Origin: Cocos nucifera
Lineage: Eukaryota; Streptophyta; Magnoliopsida; Arecales; Arecaceae
NCBI GenBank assembly: GCA_006176705.1
Contig: QRFJ01004285.1
Location: 50,839 to 114,838, forward strand
Direction: 5' to 3'
DNA length: 64,000 nt
In this document: one piece after another, positions 47,685 to 58,422 of the stretch
Numbering within the stretch: position 1 is the first letter of the stretch
Layout: each line of letters begins with the position of its first letter
Position numbers and translations under genes: made by a program
The notes under the pieces: generated by a model
Told to the model about the DNA's origin: nothing
The model's database searches: none
What the model saw: the letters and a program-made list of their open reading frames with translations, nothing else

Positions 47685-48607
47685 TGTTGGATTTAGTGTG
47701 GTTCTCCCAAGCCTTGGGGGCCCATAAGAGGAAACAGGGTGTTGGCTCCAAGAGACTAGAATGGGTGTGAGTCCTACGGCTAAGACAAGAATTATCCTAG
47801 GGTGAAGGTGGCGTGTAGCCCTGCACAGACTCGGGGTTCAGGTGTGAGGACCTTGATGGGGGCTTGGTAGGTGCTTCGAAAACTTGGGACATAAGGTGAA
47901 GCAAAGAACTAAAGCCAATAGAAGAATCAACCAAGATAAGGAGCTGATACATAGGTGGGCTGGCTCGAATATGCAGTCGAGTCAGCTTGGACTGAGATTG
48001 AGCTGACTCGGGGTGCAGTCGAGTTGGCTATCTCAAGCAAATAGAAGATATGGTTCGAACGAGATGCAGTCGAGCCAGCTTGGCTCCTGATGGAGTCAGC
48101 TCGATGGTGGCAAATAGAATTGGATAGGATTTTTCATTTGGAGTCTTAAGACCTAGTCCAGTAAGGTCTTAAGGTGGCTAACTCATATATGGATCGGATT
48201 TAGATCCAGGGGATGAGAGCATGGAAGACATGGGTGTACATGGGCTCGATGAGTGCTTTTATGTATTGGATTAGTCAGGAGAGTTTTTGGTTGGGCCTAA
48301 TAACTATGTATAAATATATAGATTATATTAAAATTTTATAACATAGATTGAAATATAGATCTTTTTTTCCTCAATCTCTTTAGAGTTGCAACCCTAAAGG
48401 GGCACCTCTCTCAAGCCTAAGGAGGGAGGCATCTCATCACAGATCCAGATTAGGTGGATCAATAGTCTGCTATCTTAGAGAATGTCAAAGTTCTCCTTAG
48501 GTCCATGCTAAAGATCAAGAGTTTTTGCAACACATGGTATTAGAGCTAGGTGATGCTATGATGATGTTACAATAATTGGTATCAGAGCAGTACCAATTAT
48601 TTCAACA
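47685..48607 (+). repeat. Element I, 5' LTR (inverted relative to its 3' LTR)
   Basis: 923 bp. Starts TGTTGGATTTAGTGTGG and ends caattatttcaaca. Matches the reverse complement of 266-1202. Two PBS-like segments, tggtattagagct (48535-48547) and tggtatcagagc (48577-48588), lie inside the LTR, because both also occur in the 3' LTR. Confidence 0.84.
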
Positions 48608-48955
48608 ATTGATATCAGAGCTTGATGGCGCATGGAAGAGAAGAAAAAGTCATACAGGGTAAAATCAAAAATCTGCATAACTATTTCATGGTATGTCTCA
48701 GATCTACCTTTGTTATTACTATAGTTTGGCCAACTGTAAGCAGCGGATTGAAGGTGGAGGCTGAGAGGATTAATGGGAAGGGTTTTTTCTAGGGTAGAAG
48801 GTTTGGGTGCATCATTTTTTGATTGGTCTTGGTTGGAGAGACCGGGGGTGTATGATGGGTGATAGGATTCTCTAGGAAGATGAGCAGTGTGGGACTACTT
48901 GGTGGATGAAGAGAGATTTTCCAAGGGATAATGATCGAAGGAAAGCTAAAGAAGC
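48608..48955 (+). pseudogene. gag: Element I, primer-binding site and gag 5' remnant
   Basis: PBS ttgatatcagagc at 48609-48621. It is followed by about 330 bp that include a start-like segment (gaagagaagaaaaag near 48635) and then no recognisable gag until ggaaagctaaagaagc (48940-48955), which matches the H gag around the D insertion site. The N-terminal half of gag present in H (6884-6600) is mostly missing or unrecognisable. gaagc (48951-48955) is the TSD of D. Confidence 0.65.
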
Positions 48956-50052
48956 TGTAGGAATCGATCTAGGGTTCTAGGGTTAGCTTTTGAATTTTTT
49001 TCAAAATTACAGTGAAAGAGGTGAATTAATCACATTAAATCATGAACAATATAACATAAAATCCTAGATATAGGATTCTATTACATGATTAAGGCATGCT
49101 ATTAAATCAAAAAATAAAATATCAAAAGAACTGCATATTAATCATATCAACAACAAACTACTCTAGATCAAATCTAGACATGTAATAGGAAGATCAGATC
49201 ATCCTTATTTTTGAATATCGAGTTTTTTAAATTGCTGATATGGGCCTAAGATGGTTTCTCTGAGCCACACATGTGTCTGATCTCTATGAGTTGTCCACAC
49301 GAGCCCTCGATTGCAGATCTAAAGTCTGGTGCCCGAAAATCAATACGGTATGCTAGTACTATGATGATCCTTCTCCAACGGTCGATCTAGATCTTCTTTC
49401 CCTCAAGCTTAGATTTTCTAACTTTTTGAAGTTGAGGAAGATGATTCATGACACTGAGATACCTCTCAAACACTCACAAAGATGGAGGAATATGAGTGGA
49501 AGAAAAAAAACTAGAAGAAGACCCTCTTCTTCTTCTTCTTTCTTCTCTCACCAAAACACCTTGATTGGTGCCTTTACAAAATCCCACATCTTAGGCTTCT
49601 CTCTTAGATTTTATATTCCTTAAATGATCTCTCTTAGATGTGTAATCCATGAAAAATTTAGATCAAAATTCATTTTATATAAGGAGATATAGAGGAATCC
49701 TTGACTAGGTCAAATACCTAGTAAAGGGTTATCCAAACAAGGCTAGACTTGGGGTGCCGGGCGCCCTCTCCTTTATTTTTTGCATGGACTACCAAGGAAT
49801 GTCACACAAAAAGGCCTCTAAAAGCCACAAGAATTTGAGAGGAAAAACAAGAATGTGGGCGACACAAAATAGGAAGGAGTTTTGATTTCTCAAAACTCTA
49901 TCTCATAGAATTTAAATCAACTCAAACTCTTCTTTTAACTTGACCACAATATCTAAATATCATATTTGAGATAAAGAGAGCAAGGAGGCATGCATGAGTA
50001 TCTGGTGAGAAATATTTCCATGAAAAAATCCAATAAAAATGGCATGGGAGGC
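48956..50052 (-). repeat. Element D, 3' LTR, part 2 (inverted)
   Basis: The reverse complement continues the D LTR exactly where 25237 stops and ends CGATTCCTACA at 48956. It aligns with 3850-4535 and 7963-8349 of the 5' LTR and shows the uninterrupted H target (ctagtactatgatgatcc at 49351-49368). A 16-bp insertion relative to the 5' LTR (accctag repeated) lies near 48970. The ORF 49426-49623 is LTR sequence. Confidence 0.87.
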
Positions 50053-51600
50053 TGATAAGCATCATAAATTCATCAATAAAAGTATTAATTTATTAATTAA
50101 TTTATATTAATTTTTAAAAATTATTAGTCAATTTGTATATAATTTTTTAAAAATTCATATTTTTATTAATTAAAAAATTAATTAAAAAATAATAAAAATT
50201 AAAAAATAAAATTTTATTATCAATAGAAAGAGCTTATTTTTTTTATTATAACAAAATAAATTTTAAGTAAAATGGAGCTAAAATGAAAATGATATAAATT
50301 TTTAAAGATATAAAATAAATAAAAATTAAATAAAAAAGAAAATGGCTCAGTCGGCTCCGTAAGTCGAGCCACCAAGCCAAGCCAAGCCATCAAAGCCGAC
50401 TCGGTCATTGAAGCCATCAATCGGTCCACGATCCAGGCATGGACCGCCAGCTCAACAGAAACTAACGAATCAGAGATTGCTACGTGGTGGACCTAGACCC
50501 TTAATGGGTTCACAGAAATTTATCGCGGCTCATAGGGTATTTTAGTCTTTTCACTCAGCGACAAGAGCGCTGATTGGCTGCGGTGTGCGGTGCGGCCAAT
50601 ACACGCGGTCCATGGGAACAGTAATTGCGTGATCGAGCTTATTTTCAGGTTTGATTCAAATTCTATCAGCGATCTAGCACGATCCAACGACCAGAAAACC
50701 AAGTGATGAAGATCCAACGGTCTAGAATACTCTGTACGATGATCAAGACTCCCGATGCATGATTTGCGGCCAAATTTCCTCCATCAATGCACGATCGGAT
50801 GGTCAAAATTTAATTCGACCTGATCTGGACTGATATACATCTGATTTTGATGATTTTTGGACCGTTGGATTCCTATTGAATGGCTAGATTTCACCAGACT
50901 TACCAGAGTCATATTAGAGCTATTTTGATTCAAATTTTATTTGAATTTCTTTATATTTTGATGATTACAAGGCTATGAGTCCCATATTGCCTTTAGAAAA
51001 AAATATCCAGCCCTCCTAGCTCTATAAAAAGGACCCTAGGCCTTTAGAAATCAACATCTCCGATCAAAGTGAAGCTTTGGTATAGGGCAAAGCTAGGCTA
51101 TGGGTTAAAGGCTGCTTTAAAGCAATGGGTGTCGAGAAGAAGAGCTGGGCTTCTACACCATCTTTCTACCAATGTCGATCCAAGATCAGAGATTAGGCTA
51201 TTTTATTCTTTTTAAATTTCATGTATTTAAATTTTAAAATTTTAATTAATAAAGTTTTATTTTTGCACTTTAATTTCTTACTTTTTATTTTTATTGCAAT
51301 TTAATTTTTGTACTTTAAATTATTTCTTTGCAAGTGGATGCTAAGATCTAACTAGTAGATCTTAGTACCAAGTTTAAATTCCTGCACCTTTTAATTTTCA
51401 CTTTTTATTTTCCGACTTCATTTTTGATCCCAAAACTCTTCTCTTTTTCTTTTCAAAAATCAAAGATTTCAAATCTAAAAATACTACCTTTTCTATGAAT
51501 TCGACCCGACTCACTGCTATCTACGCATTTTCAATGATTTTAAGAAGTCGGATTAAACTGATAAACACGATGTCTTAACGACAACATCGCGTTCCAATCA
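50053..51600 (+). repeat. Element F, 5' LTR
   Basis: 1548 bp. Starts TGATAAGCATCATAAATTC and ends cgttccaatca. Matches 55491-56163 over its first part and the reverse complement of 25238-26158 over its last 920 bp. Uninterrupted at the A target (gcacgatccaacgacc, 50674-50689). Confidence 0.86.
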
Positions 51601-51606
51601 AGTTTT

Positions 51607-51624
51607 TAGCGCCGTTGCTGGGGA
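51607..51624 (+). other. Element F, primer-binding site
   Basis: tagcgccgttgctgggga, six to seven bases inside the LTR. It is one or two bases off the TGGCGCCGTTGCCGGGGA string common in plant Tat/Athila elements. Confidence 0.78.
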
Positions 51625-52937
51625 AGGCATGGACATTAAATTTTTGATCTCTTTGATTTTTCTATAAATAAATTATAAATAAAATTTTTCTTTTTTTTAT
51701 AAATATTGCTTGCTAATTTTTTTATTATTTTGCAGAAAAAAAATTAAAGAATAAAAAGAATCAAAAGTTTTGCTTGGTGAGATCAATCCTAACTCTAGTT
51801 CTCTTTTCTTTTAATTTTATTTATTTATTTATTTTATTTTTAAATTAATTTTAAAAAAATATTTATTTAAATCTAATTAAAAATTTTATGATAAGATTAG
51901 AAATCTTAACTGCTTAGAGCATGTATCATATTAGTTTTATTTTTATCATTATTTTTATTTTTTTTTTGGTGATTGCTGGAGGCAAGGTAAGCCTTTTAGA
52001 ATTCAATTAGTTGCATGCATATAGTTTAAATTGCATAAAACCCTTTGAGTGAAATTTTTTTTTTTGCTTTCGTGCATATCCATATTAAACTAAATTAAGG
52101 GCACAACCTAATTAAATAAGATAAAGTGGGGATTTGATCACCCTTCCTTAGCCCACAAACAACCAACCAGCATCCTGCATTGACCTAAGCCTTTAATTTT
52201 AAAATCAATTAGACATCAACCCTAGGAACTCGAGCTCAATAGGACAAGAAATCCTAAGAGTTGAACCGGATTAGGATAAGTCAATTTGACTGGTGTCTAG
52301 GAAAGTGGTTCAGGGACGACTGGGCCCGAAGGAAGGTGGTTTCTAATTGATTCCGTTCGCTTACCTGGCCAAGCACAATTAGTGTCTAAGGCAAGCAACG
52401 GGGGGACTCCCACCGACCTTACACTTACCTGGCTAGTTGATTGGCTAATCCTACACTTGGAGGGCTTGAAGGTGACCTTGGCAGTTAGGAGCTGTCTAGA
52501 TCTAGGATAACCCTTAGTCAGGATTGATTGACCAACTTGATTGCTAACCAACATTAAATCTAATTAAACCTAATTCTTCTCTTTCTTCTTAGTTCTAGGA
52601 CTCCTTAGGACCTCTTCTTTAGAACTTTTCTTTCTTTCTTTTTCTTTCTCCTCTAAAAAATAAAATAAAAAAAAATAAAATAAAATAAAATTAAACTAAC
52701 TAAAAAATATTAAAAATGATAATTAAATTAAATTAAATTAAATTAAAATTAATAAATAAAATAATTAAAAAATTAATTTTTAATATAATAAAATAATAAT
52801 AATAATAATAATAAAATCTAAAAATTTTTTTTGAACCACACGTTAGGGTTGCACTAATACATGCATGGTAGAAAATTGCTTTTTTTGATTTAGTTGAATT
52901 TAATTGAATGGTTGATTCATATTAAACCTAATAATCA
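51625..52937 (+). other. Element F, long AT-rich leader
   Basis: About 1.3 kb without a supported ORF. Holds T-rich runs (51800-52080) and simple-sequence AT stretches (52656-52820, including an AAT/ATA run at 52791-52813). The minus-strand ORF at 52554-52297 is not supported. Confidence 0.65.
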
Positions 52938-53848
52938 AATGGCTAATATGAACCTAATAGTCCAAAAATTAGATAAAGTTGATCTTCTTGCTAAGAAATT
53001 AGATCAACTCCTAATCCTAGGTCAATAATCTCCTGTACAATTCACATCATCTTCTAATTATCAGGAGACTTATTCAATCTGTGCTAGTCCAACCCATTAT
53101 GTGAGTGAATGTCCTATGACTGCACAGTTTCCACATTTTATCCAAGAATAAGTTCAAGCTGCTCAAGGATACTCCAAATTGATTAATGATCCATTTTCAA
53201 ATTCATATAATTCAGATTGGAGTAACTTTAATTTTTCTTTGACATCCCAACAGACTCAGGCTCAGACCCAAATTTTACTTGAGCAAAATTATCAAAATAG
53301 ATCCCAATATCAAAATTATGCCTATAATAATGGTCAGCCTAGTCAGTTTAACCAGCCATCATATTATAATCAGCCTTCATACCCACCTCCTCAATAGACC
53401 AATCTAGCTGATGATAGATTTAACCAACTTCAACAATTGATTCTAACTCAACAGCAATCTATCACCAGACTAGAAGCTCAAATAGGATAATTAGTTGAGT
53501 CTAACATGAGGAGAGAACTAGATCAACTATCGAACCTACCAATTTCAAACAACCCACCTAATGACCACCAACCACCTGGATTAAAGTTATCAATCTTTAA
53601 TGTTTCACTTAAGAATCCCCAATTTGAGAATACCAAAGTAATTTCTGAACTTAAAAGCTATAGGATTCTTATGGACCCATACCAAGACCAGGTGAGAGAG
53701 GCTAGTACTGATGCTAGCCAAAATAAAAATTTAGAGAAACTGGTTAGTACTGAGACTAACCACATAGAAGAACCCAAGCCAGGAATTAGTACTGATGCTA
53801 GTTCCAGTTTAAATGAGATAGAAATAGGGAAAAGAGAGAATAGATGAT
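52938..53848 (+). pseudogene. gag: Element F, gag-like fragment
   Basis: Two open pieces, 53179-53397 and 53506-53847, joined by readable sequence with single stops. Upstream, near 53070-53125, a degenerate zinc-knuckle-like motif CASPTHYVSECP can be read, then a Tyr/Asn/Gln/Pro-rich stretch (NYQNRSQYQNYAYNNGQPSQ), then a Gln-rich helix region (QLQQLILTQQQS). This order, CxxC-like knuckle, NPxW-type low-complexity segment and coiled region, is usual in Athila/Tat gag C-termini. The second piece has a short repeat, STDAS / STETN / STDASS. Confidence 0.6.
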
Positions 53849-55079
53849 TTACCCGAGACTTATAAACCTAATGTCCTATTTCCCTTCAACCCTAGAAGCT
53901 GGTTCTTCTTATAAAAATCAAGAGGCATGTAATGAAATGTCAATGAAGTTGTTTAAGCAAGATCACATTAATTTACCTTAGAATTAAAATCGCCTTTAGT
54001 CACCATTCCAGCACCCATTGAATCAAACTTAACTCCTAATACAAAAACTCCATTCATGAGCATTTTAGAAGAACAAATAGGAGAAATTCTTAATAAACAT
54101 GGGTTTGAGAATGAAATCATAAATTATATCCCTAAAATTAACAAATATTATATTAATAATAGAATTATAAATTAATTTTCTGAGATTGGCAATCCAAAAC
54201 CATTGGACTTTGTCAATCCAATATTCGACACAGGATAATAAGCTACATTATGTCTGGCTGAAGATGGTAAACTTAGCGCTTGTTGGGAGGCAACCCAATA
54301 TTTAGTTTTTATTTAATTTATCTTTTTAGTTTATTTTCTTTTTAGAATAATTTGAATAAGTTGGAGGGAGAGCTTAAATTTTTAAAGGCATGTGCTGAAC
54401 CAAAAATATACTGAGTTAGGTGTATTATTCCATGTTCTTTATTACATTCTTTATTTTTTTCTTCTCCAATGAGGACAATGTTGATTAAGTTGGGGGGGAG
54501 AAAAAATAAAAATTTTAAAATTTTAAGTCCTTGAAAAAGTTAGTATTTAGTATTTAGACACCTGATTATGCTTAAGAATCGAATTAAACTAAGCATTTTT
54601 AAAAGAAAATTGATACACAGATTAGAGAATCTATGAGATATTAAGGAATCAAGTATTAAGAAAATTCAATAAAGAGTTAAGTCTAGAACATAAAAAGTTT
54701 TTTCTTTGAGCATTTCTAATTATTTCTACTAGCATCAAAGAAAAGTCTACTTTTTATAGGCTTGTGTAGGGTAACTATACATTTCTTCATATAAAAAATT
54801 TATTTTAATAAAATAGTTTCTAAGTACTTCTCACTGAGTAAACCGGGCCTCTTTGCCTAAGCAAGCATTGAGTTTCGCGTCAAAAGGATGGGAAGGACAA
54901 AGAAGCTCGTTGTAAAGCTAGTCTTAACTCGTAGCCTATTTGATTCGAGCTAGTAAGCCCGAGGGGTATTCTATACCTAGTGCCCTAAAGCCAACTGGTT
55001 TGGAAGTCATTGGCCCAAGACTCGCTACATGGATCAAATAGAAAGCTTAAGGGGTTAAGACACTCAATAGTGGTACAAC

Positions 55080-55111
<32 letters not shown>

Positions 55112-55477
55112 ATTGGTTTCCCACCGAGTAACCGGGTCCCGTTGCCTAAGTAAGCAATGATATTCGCATCAAAAAATGGGCAATGTAAAAATAAAAATTA
55201 ATAAATGAAAGATGGAAGTAGCAATACACCTTGCCTATATGAAAGTTTAGACAAATCAGAGATAAAAGTAGGATAATTTAGAAAAAGTTCTGAAAAATTT
55301 AATATTCTTTACTTAATTTTTCTATTGATAAGTATTAATACCCCAATGATATGTCTCATTTAAGCTCTACTGAATATCAATGGCCATTTTGAAAATTGCT
55401 TAGGTAAAATTCGAAACTCTAAAGTTAAAAGATATTTAAAACTAAATTCTTTCTTTATTCAAGGATAAGCAAAACTT
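53849..55477 (+). other. Element F, 3' untranslated part with duplicated motif and A run
   Basis: Contains the string cttgttgggaggcaaccc (54277-54294), common near the 3' end of coding in Tat/Athila elements, and a second purine tract (agttgggggggag, 54489-54501). A motif of about 60 bp (cgagtaaccggg ... gcctaagtaagcaatg) occurs twice, at 54832-54891 and 55122-55180. A run of 28 A lies at 55083-55110 just before the second copy. No RT or integrase motif seen. Confidence 0.65.
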
Positions 55478-55490
55478 AAGTTGGGGGGTG
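55478..55490 (+). other. Element F, polypurine tract
   Basis: aagttggggggtg immediately before the 3' LTR. Confidence 0.78.
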
Positions 55491-56163
55491 TGAAAAGCAT
55501 CATAAATTCATCAATAAAAGTATTAATTTATTAATTAATTTATACTAATTTTTAAGAATTATTAATCAATTTATATATAATTTTTAAAAAATTCATATTT
55601 TTATTAATTAAAAAATAATTAAAAAATAAAAATTAAAAAATAAAATTTTATTATCAATAGAAAGAGCTCATTTTTTTGATCATAATAAAATAAATTTTAA
55701 GTAAAATAGAGCTAAATTGAAAAAGATATAAATTTTTAAAATATAAAATAAATAAAAATTAAATAAAAAAAGAAAATGGCTCAGCCGGCTCGCTCCGTAA
55801 GCCGAGCCACCAAGCCAAGCCAAGCCATCAAAGCCTGACTCAGCCATTTGAAGCCATCAGCCGTTCCACGATCCAGGCGTGGACCGCCAGCTCAGCAGAA
55901 ACCGACGAATCAGAGATTGCCACGTGGCGGACCTAGACCCTTAAAGGGTTCACAGAAATTTATCGCGGCTCACAGGGTATTTTGGTCTTTTCACTCAGCG
56001 ACAAGAGCGCTGATTGGCTATGGTATGCGGTGTGGTCGATCCATGCGGTCCATGGGAACAGTAATTGCATGATCGAACGATTGCGGTTGATTGCGGTCAA
56101 GATCGGACGGTGGTGGTTATTTTTGGGTTTGATTCAAATTCTATCAATGATCTGGCACGATCT
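55491..56163 (+). repeat. Element F, 3' LTR, proximal part
   Basis: Starts TGAAAAGCATCATAAATTC. Matches 50053-50680, with a short extra segment near 56080-56120. Stops at gatct (56159-56163), where element A starts; the distal part is 25238-26158 on the other strand. Confidence 0.87.
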
Positions 56164-57445
56164 TGTTAGATATATGTGCCCTAGAAGCCAGAATTGGCTG
56201 ACACTTGTAATACACTTCTAGAGATAAAATTATAATTTTGACTATAATTAATAAAATGGGTTATTTTCTATCACACCTGTGTATTTAGTATCTGTGATAC
56301 ATCCTTTGAGTTAATGGTAATGATAATTCATATTTTCAAGAGTTGAAAATTTAAGACATGAATAATCATTATTAACTCATAAACAGCTCCCGACCATAGG
56401 ATCATCACAAGGATGGTGATTGATCCAGAAGGTTGGTGTACGATGCTTCTTTTTAGTAGATGAGTCTTGAGCTATGGTGTGGAGACCGGAGCGAAAGTAC
56501 ACGTATCGTTAAGAATGAGGCCTGAGCGGACCACCTCGAGTAGTCCTAGAAAGTCTATCTTCTCATTCAATGACTGACTCGATGCTACAGTAGTGTGTCT
56601 GGTTCTTTGACCTGAGATGCATCGGTAGTTCACCTTGAGGGTGTTATAGTTTGACTACACCATTACTCGGTCTCCTAGCCATATGGAACCCTGAGGTGTA
56701 TGTTGGCTATAGCATGTTCACTGTAGGAACTGGATTGCATCAAGATGGGATCTATCTACCTCGGTGGTAGAGAGCAGCCCATGATAATCATGGATCAGTC
56801 CTGAAGCCATGGCCATGGTAGAGTAGAAATAATAGAAAGGTTCTATTTAGGTTTTCACATTGAATCGAATCGAATGATTATATATATGAAGAACAAGGGT
56901 TTGACGAGTTTATCTTATCCTATCTGATGGGCTCAAATAGAAGAACTTATCACATAGATAGCTGCACCAAGAGGTTCGATTCAGCTCTGATGGGTTGCCA
57001 CCATATACTGCTAGGTGTCACTGGTGGTTTTGGGAGCAATTAGAATGATTTAGATGATCGATATTCTAGCTGTTCGAATCAGAAGATTTTGATCATCGAA
57101 AGGAGTTTCGATGATGTCTATGATAGAGATCATGACATATCCCATTACCATACAGACTGAACCTAACTGGGTCACACAAACAAGGGTTTGAAATCTGTGA
57201 CATCAATTGAACTGATCTAGTTCAATTGATATGAATGAGATCAATTAGTTCAAGGAAATGTGCTAGCACTCGATTGACCTAACGTCTTCTTTTACTATCA
57301 CAAATAAGTTGTCCTGTCTGGCCAAAGGAGTTTGTGCTCAAACAGAGGCCTTCATAGGTCTGACAGGAGGTTGTCCAAGTCAAAAAGGTGTCTTATTTTG
57401 GTAAGACATTACCTGCCATTTTTGTCACCTGCATTTTTTGTTCTT

Positions 57446-57539
57446 TTGACTTTGGTCAAAAGTTGACCTTTGACTGGTCAAAAGTTGACCTTTGACTGGT
57501 CAAATGTTGACCATAGACACTTTGACTTTTGTCCACGTG
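57446..57539 (+). promoter_or_regulatory. Element A LTR, W-box cluster, 22-bp duplication and G-box
   Basis: Ten TTGAC/GTCAA cores lie between 57446 and 57526. A 22-bp unit starting tcaaaagttgacc is repeated head to tail (57456-57477, 57478-57499) with a third partial copy. A CACGTG G-box follows at 57534-57539; in B the same position reads catgtg. The TATA box is about 310 bp downstream. WRKY and bZIP/bHLH binding is inferred from motifs only. Confidence 0.6.
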
Positions 57540-57837
57540 TCATGCACCTATTGGAGAATTGGTGGGGGCCTGTCCCTCTACCAGAACCTGGCAGAGAAGG
57601 GCGACGCCACCCTAGGCGTGTGCCCAAGTTGGAGGCGCCTTGGAGTCCTTGTTGGACAAGGACTCCACCTCCCTTTTGGATTCCAATCAGAGTTCTACTA
57701 AGAATCCAGTTTGACTGGTCTTTGGTGCCCTCTAAGGAGAAATCCAGGGGTCTCTATTCCCACCAATCAAATTTAGATCTGATTTCACAAAGGGTTGTGA
57801 TTGGTTGGGAGGAAGAGGAGTTGGATCACGCTTAGTC

Positions 57838-57845
57838 TATAAATA
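57838..57845 (+). promoter_or_regulatory. Element A LTR, TATA box
   Basis: TATAAATA, conserved among the family-1 LTRs of A, B and the lone LTR. A gattggttggg inverted CCAAT lies about 35 bp upstream. Confidence 0.65.
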
Positions 57846-58404
57846 AGACCCTGCGCCAACTCAGATTTAATGCAATTCAATTGAGAAACCCCACGCCCCA
57901 AGGCTGCCTCTCCCCTCTTCTTCCATGCCTAAACTTCTCCTCCTTCTCCTCTCCACGTCCAAAAGAGTTTTGGACTTAGGTTGTGCATTCCAGATCAAAA
58001 GAAAAGGCGATCAAAAGGAAGAAGCTGCACTGCTGCAAAGGACGACTGTATCTTCAAAAGGGAGTTTTGAAGATCCTCCAGATCAGATCCAGGTCTGATT
58101 TTGGAGGCATGATAGAGAAGAAGAATCTCTAGATCCAACCTAAGTGGATACTGGTAGAGCAGCGCTTGCATGGCTAGATCCAGAATTCCGCGCAATCAGG
58201 ATCATCTACAGGTAATAGGATTACCCAAATCAGGGTAAATTAAATTTAATTTAATTTATCTATTTTTTATTTATTAAAATAATAAGAATCAGATCTAAAA
58301 CATATCAAGATCTGATTGAATCAAGAGAAAAATTTTTGAAATATATCTCTTGATCTGATCAGATCTGGATGAACCTGGACCGAGAAATCAGGATTTCCCT
58401 TCAA

Positions 58405-58422
58405 CTGGTATCAGAGCCATGG
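58405..58422 (+). other. Element A, primer-binding site
   Basis: ctggtatcagagccatgg, the standard copia initiator tRNA-Met PBS, directly after the LTR. Confidence 0.88.

Larger units (their letters stand above)
50053..56163 (+). mobile_element. Element F: Athila/Tat-like gypsy derivative without pol (LARD-like)
   Basis: 5' LTR 50053-51600, PBS about 51607-51624, internal 51601-55490, polypurine tract 55478-55490, 3' LTR 55491-56163 plus 25238-26158 (inverted). TSD gaggc (50048-50052) against gcctc (25233-25237). The internal region of 3.9 kb has only a gag-like fragment; no protease, RT, RNase H or integrase motif is visible. PBS and PPT types are those of the Tat/Athila branch of Ty3/gypsy. 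Target was the D 3' LTR. Confidence 0.82.
56164..58403 (+). repeat. Element A, 5' LTR
   Basis: 2240 bp. Starts TGTTAGATATATGTGCCC and ends cccttca. Matches B and the lone LTR in reverse. Differs by a 22-bp tandem duplication in the W-box region (57456-57499). The ORFs at 57470-57835 and 57492-57701 are LTR sequence. Confidence 0.9.

Noticed and set aside
48535..48622. tRNA gene fragments, suggested by repeated TGGTATCAGAGC
   Set aside because: These are primer-binding-site sequences complementary to the 3' end of initiator tRNA-Met next to LTR edges; no cloverleaf can be drawn.
55083..55110. Poly(A) tail of a LINE or SINE
   Set aside because: The 28-A run is inside the F internal region with no upstream LINE or SINE sequence and no flanking target duplication that I can see.
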